A stretch of DNA of 5,069 bases from NCBI GenBank assembly GCA_012839395.1, contig DUNJ01000169.1, positions 1-5,069 of the forward strand, written 5' to 3'. Shown one piece after another: positions 1 through 4,983 of the stretch (the first letter of the stretch is position 1; every line of letters starts with the position of its first letter). The translations under genes were made by a program, and so were the position numbers. The DNA is from Tepidimicrobium sp. (lineage in GTDB: Bacteria; Bacillota; Clostridia; Tissierellales; Tepidimicrobiaceae). The notes under the pieces were generated by a model that saw only the letters and a list, made by a program, of their open reading frames with translations, did no database searches and had not been told where the DNA came from.

Positions 1-1439
1 AAAGGTATATATTTGTCGTTATCCTCCCTATGGGTTTTTTTAAAGTAGTTTTCTATTATTCTTATACCATGGATTATCTCTTCTTCCGATACTGCACTGA
101 AACTTAGCCGAATATAATTAGAGTATATGTTGTCATCGATGAAAAATATCTTTCCAGGTACTATAGCAATATTGTTTTCGTTACACTCATTATAGAGATC
201 TACCGAATCTACATCCTCGGGTAACCTAAGCCATATACTTAAACCTCCATGTGGCTCTTGAAAGGAGGCGCCGTACTTCTTTAGCTTATTCAACTGCTGA
301 ATCATCACATTATATTTTTTTGCATATTCGCCTTTAATATTGGTTATATGTTTTTTCCAATATCCCTTTCTTAAATATAGGTCGAAGGCTTTTTGTAAAA
401 ATCCAGAAGAAGATATATCCGTTGTATGCTTCATTCTCACAATATCTTCAAAAAGGTTTTCTGGGGCGGTCATAAATCCAATTCTTACTCCAGGCATAAA
501 TATTTTTGAAAAGCTTTTAATGTATATGACCTTATTGGGTTCATCCATGGACTTCAATGGGCTGAGTTCACTATCATCATAGTTTAAATCCATCATAAAA
601 TCGTCCTCGATGATATAGAAGTCATGCTTTTGACTAAGCTCAATAAGTTTTCTTTTCTTATCCTCGGAATAGGAATAGGTGGTAGGATTTTGATAGTTGG
701 TCATTATATATAGCAGTTTTGGAGTATGCTTTTCAATTTGTTCATTGAGCACCTTTAAATCCAAACCATCTTTCAGTATGGGAATTCCTAAAATCCTTGC
801 TCCCCTAGATCTAAAAGCAGCTATTGCTGCTGAGTACGTAGGATTTTCAACAAAGACCCAATCGCCTTGAGAAACCAGAGTTTTGGTGATGATATCGATG
901 CCCTGTTGGCCACCTGATATTATTTGGATTTCATCTTCATCTACGTTCATATTATAATTTTCATACATAAATAGGGATATGGATTCCCTAAGAGACCTAT
1001 ACCCATTGATCTCAGGGTATGTAAAGGCATTTCCTTTATCCCTATCCAATACTTCTACCAATGATTGTTTAAATTCTTCTATGGGAAATATATCTGGTGT
1101 AGGGGATACAGAGGCAAAGTTTATACTATCTCTGGAGATGGGTAGGATTCCACCTATCATCAATTCAATATCCCCATCTTCCATAAATGGAGTTTCTAAT
1201 CCATAATTATGAGGTTTAACATAGGTACCGCTACCTCTTACAGAATATATATATCCTTCTTGTTCCAACAACTTATACGCATTTACCACTGTGATATTGT
1301 TTATTTGTAGTTTTTTTGCTAAGCTTCTTATAGAAGGAAGTTTTTCCCCTTCCTTCAACTGTTCGTTATCGATAAGATTTCTGATGTTTTCATAGAGCTG
1401 TATATATATGGGAGTATTTATATCCTTATCTATGAGCAT
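1..1439 (-). CDS. MocR-family transcriptional regulator (GntR winged helix + class I aminotransferase domain), 3' end cut by window
   Basis: Read on the minus strand, 479 codons run without a stop to the window edge. Family proteins are about this long, so only a short C-terminal tail should be missing. The start ATG (1439-1437) has GGAGG at 1450-1446, six bases away. Residues 1-78 form a GntR winged helix: 'IYIQLYENIR' at 11-20, 'LPSIRSLAKKL' at 34-44, and the wing 'GYIYSVRGSGTYV' at 62-74. Residues ~105-479 form a fold-type I PLP domain with 'NPTYSAA' (199-205), 'NYQNPTT' (248-254), the cofactor Asp in 'IIEDDF' (276-281), the Schiff-base lysine K312 in 'SFSK', and the carboxylate-binding Arg R444 in 'YIRLSFS'. 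All the key PLP residues seem present. MocR proteins usually act as regulators that sense PLP or an amine; the target and ligand are unknown here. It is divergent from yedF, and autoregulation is likely (see the inverted repeat at 1452-1477). Confidence 0.93.
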   Translation of the reverse strand, partial: MLIDKDINTPIYIQLYENIRNLIDNEQLKEGEKLPSIRSLAKKLQINNITVVNAYKLLEQEGYIYSVRGSGTYVKPHNYGLETPFMEDGDIELMIGGILPISRDSINFASVSPTPDIFPIEEFKQSLVEVLDRDKGNAFTYPEINGYRSLRESISLFMYENYNMNVDEDEIQIISGGQQGIDIITKTLVSQGDWVFVENPTYSAAIAAFRSRGARILGIPILKDGLDLKVLNEQIEKHTPKLLYIMTNYQNPTTYSYSEDKKRKLIELSQKHDFYIIEDDFMMDLNYDDSELSPLKSMDEPNKVIYIKSFSKIFMPGVRIGFMTAPENLFEDIVRMKHTTDISSSGFLQKAFDLYLRKGYWKKHITNIKGEYAKKYNVMIQQLNKLKKYGASFQEPHGGLSIWLRLPEDVDSVDLYNECNENNIAIVPGKIFFIDDNIYSNYIRLSFSAVSEEEIIHGIRIIENYFKKTHREDNDKYIP

Positions 1440-1451
1440 ATTTAACCTCCT

Positions 1452-1477
1452 TAATAAATGTATGGGTACATTTATTA
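1452..1477. promoter_or_regulatory. Perfect 11-bp inverted repeat, candidate operator of the MocR/GntR regulator
   Basis: The left arm TAATAAATGTA (1452-1462) and right arm TACATTTATTA (1467-1477) are exact reverse complements around the 4-base centre TGGG. The element overlaps the regulator's -10 box (1479-1474) and extends almost to its Shine-Dalgarno site (1450-1446). Binding there would block transcription or initiation. The inner half-sites ATGTA/TACAT resemble the GT...AC palindromes bound by GntR-family proteins. The position and symmetry are seen directly; the operator function is inferred. A hairpin in the regulator's mRNA leader is the alternative. Confidence 0.55.
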
Positions 1478-1501
1478 TATCAGATATAAAAAAATCTACA
1501 A
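1474..1501 (-). promoter_or_regulatory. Extended -10 promoter of the MocR regulator
   Basis: On the minus strand the -10 box TATAAT lies at 1479-1474 and is preceded by TGA, giving the extended form TGnTATAAT. A weak -35, TTGTAG (1501-1496), is 16 bases upstream. The start codon is at 1439, which leaves a short leader of about 28 bases carrying GGAGG. The -10 match is strong and the -35 is poor, as is common for extended -10 promoters. Confidence 0.6.
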
Positions 1502-1599
1502 TATAGTGATATATGGATTATTATTTCATATATAAGGTATATTTATAGGGAAGTCTTTTCTATAAAAAATACTGATAAGCTCGGCGGGTGAATAAGTAG

Positions 1600-1605
1600 T
1601 ATAAT
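1600..1605 (+). promoter_or_regulatory. Probable -10 box for the yedF transcript
   Basis: A perfect TATAAT lies 34 bases before the yedF start codon. No convincing -35 hexamer lies 16-18 bases upstream. The stretch at about 1579-1590 is unusually GC-rich for this intergenic region. The promoter may be weak or need an activator; the divergent MocR protein is one candidate, but nothing in the sequence proves that. Confidence 0.4.
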
Positions 1606-1639
1606 ACATTTAAGTTGATAATAATAGGAGGTTTTAGAT

Positions 1640-2236
1640 ATGAGCATAAAAATTGATGCAAGAGGAGAAGCTTGTCCAAAACCGGTCATTATGACAAAAC
1701 AGAAGCTAGATGAGATTGATGGAGGAACTATTACTACTATTGTCGATAATGAGATAGCTAAAGAAAATGTTTTAAAGTTGGCTAATAGCTTAGGATATAA
1801 ATATAGGGTTGATAAAATAGGGGAACACGAATATCATATTCATATAACAAAGGGGGAGGGAGTAAAGCTATTAGATAGGATACCGAAGGATGAAACTGAA
1901 GATATAACGATCGCCTTTACTTCAAGTACCATGGGTAAGGGTTCGGAAGAATTGGGAAAAATATTGATAAAATCCTTTTTTTACACCATAATGGAGGTTA
2001 CCCCATATCCATCAACATTGATATTTTATAATGGTGGGGTTTATTTGACTTGTGAGGGTTCGGAGGTGTTGGATGATATAAAAGTTTTAGAAGAAAGAGG
2101 AGTGGAGATAATATCTTGTGGAACTTGCCTAGATTACTTTGGTATAAATGATAAGCTTCAAGTTGGAGGGGTTTCCAACATGTATACTATATATGAAAAG
2201 CTTAAAGAAGCTAAAAAAATAATGACTATAGGATAG
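1640..2236 (+). CDS. yedF: YedF: TusA-like + DsrE-like two-domain protein linked to sulfur/selenium metabolism
   Basis: The protein is 198 aa and cytoplasmic, with no signal peptide or membrane segment. Residues 1-~75 are a TusA/SirA-like domain carrying the hallmark ACPKPVI (11-17) with Cys12, the position that carries persulfide sulfur in TusA. Residues ~85-198 are a DsrE-like domain beginning 'DITIAFTSSTMGKG' (88-101), with a Cys pair in 'SCGTCLDYFG' (C160, C163) and 'GVSNMYTI' (177-184). This two-domain layout and length fit the YedF family, often found with selenium-related genes in anaerobes. Its biochemical role is not settled; a sulfur or selenium relay is an inference from the domains. 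The start is supported by AGGAGG at 1626-1631, eight bases before ATG. It heads a set with DUF3343, mscS and DUF951. Confidence 0.92.
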   Translation: MSIKIDARGEACPKPVIMTKQKLDEIDGGTITTIVDNEIAKENVLKLANSLGYKYRVDKIGEHEYHIHITKGEGVKLLDRIPKDETEDITIAFTSSTMGKGSEELGKILIKSFFYTIMEVTPYPSTLIFYNGGVYLTCEGSEVLDDIKVLEERGVEIISCGTCLDYFGINDKLQVGGVSNMYTIYEKLKEAKKIMTIG

Positions 2237-2248
2237 GAGAATATTATC

Positions 2249-2515
2249 ATGAGGGATAAGGAATTTGGGGTTATTACGTTTAAATCCACACATCATGCTA
2301 TAAAAGGAGAATCCATGCTTAAAAATGAGGCCCTTCAGATTAGAATGATACCCACCCCAAGGGAGATAACCCATAGTTGTGGGTTATCCATCAGGTTTGA
2401 TTTGGAAAATCTACCTCAAGTTAAGGATATAATCGATAAAAATGTGATGGATATTGAGGGATTATTTAAATTTACAAAGGATTATATGGGCAATAGGATT
2501 GAAAAATTAAACTGA
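2249..2515 (+). CDS. DUF3343 small protein, putative Se/S carrier-like
   Basis: This is an 88-aa soluble protein. The N-terminal 'GVITFKSTHHAIKGESMLK' (7-25) and central 'MIPTPREITHSCGLSIRF' (33-50), with a single Cys44, match the DUF3343 pattern (Pfam title 'putative Se/S carrier protein-like'). Such proteins are often next to or fused with sulfur/selenium genes. Here the gene starts 12 bases after yedF, and its Shine-Dalgarno AGGAGA (2235-2240) overlaps the yedF stop. Translational linkage and joint function with YedF are therefore likely. Cys44 is the obvious candidate for carrying sulfur or selenium, but no reaction has been demonstrated that can be read from the sequence. A perfect 9-bp inverted repeat sits over the codons of this motif. 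Confidence 0.85.
   Translation: MRDKEFGVITFKSTHHAIKGESMLKNEALQIRMIPTPREITHSCGLSIRFDLENLPQVKDIIDKNVMDIEGLFKFTKDYMGNRIEKLN
2365..2388. repeat. Inverted repeat inside the DUF3343 gene
   Basis: GATAACCCA (2365-2373) and TGGGTTATC (2380-2388) are exact reverse complements around the 6-base loop TAGTTG. In RNA this would be a stable hairpin spanning the codons for E-I-T-H-S-C-G-L-S; the Cys codon TGT (2378-2380) is at the loop edge. There is no U-run after it, so it is not an intrinsic terminator. It could be chance. Confidence 0.5.
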
Positions 2516-2519
2516 TTGT

Positions 2520-2525
2520 AGGTGG
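2520..2525 (+). promoter_or_regulatory. Ribosome binding site that sets the mscS start
   Basis: AGGTGG lies five bases before ATG 2531. It argues against the alternative GTG start at 2522, which falls inside this site and has no Shine-Dalgarno of its own. Confidence 0.65.
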
Positions 2526-2530
2526 ATATT

Positions 2531-3394
2531 ATGAATAGCATATTGGATCGTATCAACGGTGTATTAGGATCCCAGGGTGGATATTTCAATATATTGAGCA
2601 AAGGTATAAAGATTACAATAATACTTGTAGGCGTTCATATATTGACAAAGCTAGTCAATATAGTAATAGATAGGACTTTACAGAGAAAAAGAGGAAGGAT
2701 TTTTTCTACCGATGAAAGGAAGATCCACACTATAACCTTTATGCTTAAAAATATAATAAGGTATGTGTTCTATTTTATTGGGGTGGTGATGGTGTTGGAT
2801 CTATTCAATATAAACACCACATCCATCCTAGCTACAGCAGGGATAGGGGGATTGGCAATAGGATTTGGGGCGCAGTCCTTGGTAAAGGATATAATTACGG
2901 GGTTTTTTATACTATTTGAAGATCAATACTCTGTTGGGGATTATATAGGTATAGGGGATTTGGAGGGAATAGTAGAGGAATTAGGGGTGAGAACTACCAG
3001 GATAAGGGATTTTTCTGGAGAGCTTCATATAATTCCCAATAGCAAGGTAGACATAGTCACCAATAAGACCAGAGGCGATATGAGAGCCTTAGTTACTGTT
3101 AATATAACCTATGAAGAAGATATGGACAAAGTGATAGAGATTTTGGACGAGGTATGCAGGGAAACAAGGGAATCCAATAGCGATATAGTGGAAGGACCTA
3201 CCCTATTAGGTATAAGCGATTTAAAAGAATCGGGCATAGAGTTGACCATAGTAGCCAAAACTAATCCTATGAAACAATGGGCTGTTGAAAGGGAACTTAG
3301 GAAAAATGTTAAAAAAGCCTTTGATAAGGAGGGAGTAGGGGTTCCATATTCAAGGTTTATATTATATGATGAGGAAAAGTTGGGGAGGGATTAA
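2531..3394 (+). CDS. mscS: Small-conductance mechanosensitive channel, MscS family
   Basis: This is a 287-aa membrane protein about the size of E. coli MscS. Predicted membrane segments are TM1 ~26-46, TM2 ~71-92 and the pore helix TM3 ~96-128. TM3 has the Gly/Ala-rich packing typical of the family ('TAGIGGLAIGFGAQSLVKDIITG', 102-124), then 'FEDQYSVGDYI' (129-139) starting the cytoplasmic beta domain and 'IIPNSKV' (167-173). Residues ~185-280 form the alpha/beta vestibule. Such channels open on membrane tension and release small solutes during hypo-osmotic shock. The ATG at 2531 is preferred over GTG 2522 because of the ribosome site. The gene begins 15 bases after DUF3343 and ends 4 bases before DUF951, so it is probably co-transcribed. 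It may be a YkuT-like paralogue. Confidence 0.93.
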   Translation: MNSILDRINGVLGSQGGYFNILSKGIKITIILVGVHILTKLVNIVIDRTLQRKRGRIFSTDERKIHTITFMLKNIIRYVFYFIGVVMVLDLFNINTTSILATAGIGGLAIGFGAQSLVKDIITGFFILFEDQYSVGDYIGIGDLEGIVEELGVRTTRIRDFSGELHIIPNSKVDIVTNKTRGDMRALVTVNITYEEDMDKVIEILDEVCRETRESNSDIVEGPTLLGISDLKESGIELTIVAKTNPMKQWAVERELRKNVKKAFDKEGVGVPYSRFILYDEEKLGRD

Positions 3395-3398
3395 ATAG

Positions 3399-3626
3399 AT
3401 GATATTGTATTATGAGGTTGGAGACATTATAACCTTAAAAAAACCTCATCCTTGTGGGGAAAACAAATGGGAAATAGTTAGAACAGGCGTGGATATAAAG
3501 TTGAAATGTTTAGGATGCGATAGGCAAATTTGGATACCTAGAATCGATTTTGAGAGAAGGGTTAGAAGGATTTTAGTAGATGATAGGTGGATAAGCATTG
3601 TAAACTACAAAGGGAAGGATTCATAA
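3399..3626 (+). CDS. DUF951 family small protein
   Basis: This 75-aa protein shows the conserved DUF951 signature: 'VGDIITLKKPHPCGENKWEI' (7-26), then 'GVDIKLKCLGCDRQIWIPR' (30-48). The PHPCG cysteine (C19) and the CLGC pair (C37, C40) could bind a metal, though only three cysteines are present. The C-terminal half is basic ('FERRVRRI', 51-58), so nucleic acid or ribosome contact is possible but unproven. No function is established for the family as far as I know. Shine-Dalgarno GGGGAGGG (3382-3389) lies inside the end of mscS, nine bases before the ATG, and the intergenic gap is 4 bases. In many Firmicutes DUF951 lies close to rpsF, as here. Confidence 0.9.
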   Translation: MILYYEVGDIITLKKPHPCGENKWEIVRTGVDIKLKCLGCDRQIWIPRIDFERRVRRILVDDRWISIVNYKGKDS

Positions 3627-3648
3627 AAGGACCAGGGGTGTGGGGTTG

Positions 3649-3831
3649 ATGAAATTTAAATATGTCAGGAGAATGCGCAATATTAGGGCAACGGAGATTA
3701 GGGAGCTTTTAAAATTGACTCAGATGCCGGAGGTTATCTCCTTTGCAGGAGGGATGCCTGCATCAGAATTGTTTTCAGTAGATGAATTTAGGAAGGCTAG
3801 GAATGGCAATTGGAGACATGATATAATATAG
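3649..3831 (+). pseudogene. Truncated class I/II PLP aminotransferase (N-terminal remnant)
   Basis: Translation from ATG 3649 gives 60 aa. Residues 1-50 look like the start of a class I/II aminotransferase of the 2-aminoadipate/LysN-like or MocR-derived group: 'RMRNIRATEIRELLKLTQ' (8-25), then 'PEVISFAGGMPASELFSVDEF' (27-47), where full proteins are ~390-400 aa. After about 3798 the similarity ends and ten unrelated residues precede a TAG. rpsF follows 120 bases later, so no room remains for the PLP-lysine region. Everything needed for catalysis is missing. A G-rich ribosome site (AGGGG, 3634-3638) sits ten bases upstream, so it could still be translated. A recent deletion is the simplest explanation; a misassembly or a short leader peptide are alternatives. 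It is not a copy of the aminotransferase domain at 1-1439. Confidence 0.75.
3819..3827 (+). promoter_or_regulatory. Possible extra extended -10 element upstream of rpsF
   Basis: TGATATAAT occurs here inside the tail of the aminotransferase remnant and again at 3884-3892, 65 bases downstream. No good -35 is present 15-18 bases before this copy. It may be a weak second start for rpsF or a chance AT-rich match. Confidence 0.3.
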
Positions 3832-3863
3832 GTAGTGAAGTAATTAAAGGACAAAAAATTGTC

Positions 3864-3892
3864 TTGAAATTAAATATCATCAGTGATATAAT
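3864..3892 (+). promoter_or_regulatory. Sigma-A type promoter of the rpsF-ssb-rpsR operon
   Basis: The -35 TTGAAA (3864-3869) and perfect -10 TATAAT (3887-3892) are separated by 17 bases. The -10 is extended by TG at 3884-3885. Transcription would start near 3899, giving a leader of about 52 bases. The strength suits a ribosomal protein operon. Confidence 0.8.
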
Positions 3893-3898
3893 TTTATG

Positions 3899-3951
3899 GA
3901 TACATCCTTGCTCTGGTATCAGGGCCGCTAGTCCAAAAGGAGGTGAACTAG
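3899..3951 (+). promoter_or_regulatory. Candidate S6:S18-binding autoregulatory leader of rpsF mRNA
   Basis: The leader can fold as follows. CCTT (3906-3909) pairs with AAGG (3937-3940), closing a structure over the Shine-Dalgarno. GCT (3910-3912) pairs with AGT (3930-3932), and CTG (3913-3915) pairs with CAG (3920-3922) around a GTAT loop. This leaves an unpaired 3'-side stretch containing CCG (3925-3927). The known S6:S18 leader has a conserved CCG in a bulge that mimics the 16S rRNA site, and it represses rpsF operon translation. The fold was made by eye and the short helices have alternatives, such as CTGG 3913-3916 with CTAG 3928-3931. Confidence 0.55.
3936..3945 (+). promoter_or_regulatory. 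Very strong rpsF ribosome binding site
   Basis: AAAGGAGGTG is a full 10-base match to the 16S anti-Shine-Dalgarno, ending six bases before the rpsF ATG. Its first half is also the 3' side of the proposed leader helix, which would let S6:S18 control access. Confidence 0.85.
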
Positions 3952-4236
3952 ATGAGAAAATATGAAGGTGTTTTTATATTCTTACCACATTTAGAAGAAG
4001 AAAATAGAGTGGAGATATTTGATAGGTTGAAGAGCATCATAGAAGGCAATGGCACCATCACCAATATTGATGAATGGGGGAGTAGAAAGCTTGCCTATGA
4101 GATCGATGATCTGACCGAAGGGTACTATATAGTGGTTGAATTTGAAGCTGAGACGTCGGCTATTGAGGAACTGGATAGGATATGTAAGATTACCGATGGT
4201 GTTATGAGGCATATGATAATTAGAGTTGATAAATAA
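3952..4236 (+). CDS. rpsF: 30S ribosomal protein S6
   Basis: This 94-aa protein has the normal bacterial S6 length. Landmarks are the N-terminal strand 'MRKYEGVFIF' (1-10), the conserved core 'WGSRKLAYEI' (42-51), 'EGYYIVVEFEA' (56-66) and the C-terminal strand 'VMRHMIIRVDK' (84-94). S6 is a ferredoxin-like protein of the 30S platform that binds 16S rRNA together with S18, encoded two genes downstream. The start is set by the strong ribosome site at 3936-3945. The gene leads the rpsF-ssb-rpsR operon, with its own promoter at 3864-3892 and a candidate S6:S18 leader. It carries no long acidic C-terminal tail, as is usual for Gram-positive S6. Confidence 0.97.
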   Translation: MRKYEGVFIFLPHLEEENRVEIFDRLKSIIEGNGTITNIDEWGSRKLAYEIDDLTEGYYIVVEFEAETSAIEELDRICKITDGVMRHMIIRVDK

Positions 4237-4240
4237 AGAT

Positions 4241-4249
4241 AAGGTGGTG
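4241..4249 (+). promoter_or_regulatory. Ribosome binding site deciding the TTG start of ssb
   Basis: AAGGTGGTG lies just after the rpsF stop, and AAGGTGG ends eight bases before TTG 4256. The in-frame GTG codons at 4244 and 4247 lie inside this site. The upstream in-frame TTG at 4226 overlaps rpsF and has no Shine-Dalgarno. Confidence 0.7.
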
Positions 4250-4255
4250 TTTTGG

Positions 4256-4690
4256 TTGAATAGTGTGGTGCTAATTGGAAGACTTACAAGGGACCCAGAA
4301 TTGAGGTATATACCCAATACGGGAACTGCCGTATCCAATTTTTCATTGGCGGTAGATAAACAGGTTTCCAGGGAGAGAAGACAGGAGATGGAAGCTAAAG
4401 GACAACCAACAGCCGACTTTATAAATATCGTTGTCTGGGGTAAACAAGCGGAAAACTGTGCAAATTATTTAGCTAAGGGAAGGCTTGCTGCTGTTCAAGG
4501 AAGGCTTCAGTCCAGAAGCTATGATGACAGTGAAGGTATAAGAAGATATGTAACCGAAGTTGTAGCAGAAAGGGTTAAATTTTTAGAATGGGGAGACGAA
4601 GACGCTAGGCAAACTCCTAATAGCATAGATGATGATTTTACGGATATAGGTGGTTTTGATCCTACAGATAGCGATAACATTCCGTTTTAG
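4256..4690 (+). CDS. ssb: Single-stranded DNA-binding protein
   Basis: The protein is 144 aa when started at TTG 4256, giving the classic N-terminus MNSVVLIGRLTRDPELRY. Residues 1-~110 are the OB fold, with 'NFSLAVDK' (28-35), 'DFINIVVWGKQAENCANYLAKG' (54-75) and 'VQGRLQSRSYDD' (80-91). A short acidic linker (~112-137) leads to the tip DSDNIPF (138-144), the conserved tail that recruits replication and repair partners. SSB acts as a homotetramer coating ssDNA. The linker is short compared with many SSBs. The gene starts 19 bases after rpsF and ends 14 bases before rpsR, the conserved S6-SSB-S18 order, so this is likely the housekeeping copy. A longer product from the 4226 TTG would add ten residues unlike the family and is rejected. 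Confidence 0.96.
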   Translation: MNSVVLIGRLTRDPELRYIPNTGTAVSNFSLAVDKQVSRERRQEMEAKGQPTADFINIVVWGKQAENCANYLAKGRLAAVQGRLQSRSYDDSEGIRRYVTEVVAERVKFLEWGDEDARQTPNSIDDDFTDIGGFDPTDSDNIPF

Positions 4691-4704
4691 AAGGAGGGAT
4701 ATAG

Positions 4705-4929
4705 ATGCAAAGAAAGTTTAGGCCAAGAAGACGGGTTTGTAGCTTTTGTGCAAACAAGATAGAAACCATAGATTACAAGGATGTAAATACGTTAAAAAAA
4801 TATGTCACCGATAGAGGAAAGATTCTCCCAAGAAGAATCTCTGGCAATTGTTCAAAACACCAAAGAGAGTTAACGAGGGCAATAAAGCGTTCAAGGCAAA
4901 TAGCGTTGTTACCATATAGTGCAGATTAA
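4705..4929 (+). CDS. rpsR: 30S ribosomal protein S18 (zinc-binding type)
   Basis: This 74-aa basic protein has the normal S18 length. After the Arg-rich N-terminus it has 'VCSFCANKIETIDYKDV' (11-27), then 'DRGKILPRRISGNCSKHQRELTRAIKRSRQIALLPY' across 36-71. C12, C15, C49 and H52 form a likely zinc site, so this is the 'C+' version; zinc-free paralogues lack these. S18 pairs with S6 on the 30S platform. Shine-Dalgarno AAGGAGGG (4691-4698) is 14 bases or less from the ssb stop and six bases from the ATG. The stop codon lies inside the stem of the terminator. The last ~22 codons (from 4864) are repeated exactly in inverted orientation at the window end. Confidence 0.97.
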   Translation: MQRKFRPRRRVCSFCANKIETIDYKDVNTLKKYVTDRGKILPRRISGNCSKHQRELTRAIKRSRQIALLPYSAD

Positions 4930-4956
4930 GAGAGGAGTATCCTCTCTTTTTTGTTT
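4928..4956 (+). terminator. Intrinsic terminator of the rpsF-ssb-rpsR operon
   Basis: A 9-bp perfect stem (AAGAGAGGA at 4928-4936 with TCCTCTCTT at 4940-4948, loop GTA) runs into a T-run at 4947-4952 and further Ts to 4956. The left arm includes the last two bases of the rpsR TAA, so translation termination and the hairpin overlap. Confidence 0.88.
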
Positions 4957-4983
4957 GACATACAATATCTTACTCTGTATTAT
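4955..4983 (+). promoter_or_regulatory. Near-consensus sigma-A promoter after the rpsR terminator
   Basis: A perfect -35 TTGACA (4955-4960) is followed at the ideal 17-base spacing by the -10 TATTAT (4978-4983), one mismatch from consensus. Its -35 overlaps the end of the terminator T-run. It points rightward, and a transcript would begin near 4990, inside the inverted rpsR copy. In an intact genome it would more naturally serve the next gene. Confidence 0.75.

Noticed and set aside
340..1206. Plus-strand open frames at 340-582 and 979-1206
   Set aside because: Both are antisense to the long, clearly recognisable MocR coding region and show no family resemblance or ribosome sites.
1509..1533. 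Inverted repeat ATATATG...CATATAT between the divergent genes
   Set aside because: It has short, purely AT-rich arms with an 11-base centre and is expected by chance in this AT-rich intergenic region.
1587..1595. SigH-like -10 word GGTGAATAA before yedF
   Set aside because: No matching -35 (AGGA-type) is found 11-13 bases upstream.
2129..2374. Minus-strand open frame of 81 codons
   Set aside because: It is antisense to the end of yedF and the start of the DUF3343 gene, which are well supported.
3850..3863. Hairpin GACAA-AAAA-TTGTC as a terminator before rpsF
   Set aside because: The stem is only five pairs, weak, and has no following T-run; it abuts the -35 of the rpsF promoter. It could at most be a weak binding site.
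4226..4255. Longer ssb from TTG 4226
   Set aside because: It overlaps rpsF, lacks a Shine-Dalgarno, and adds residues unlike the conserved MNSVVL start of SSB.
3991..4338. Minus-strand open frame of 115 codons
   Set aside because: It is antisense to rpsF and ssb, both certain genes.
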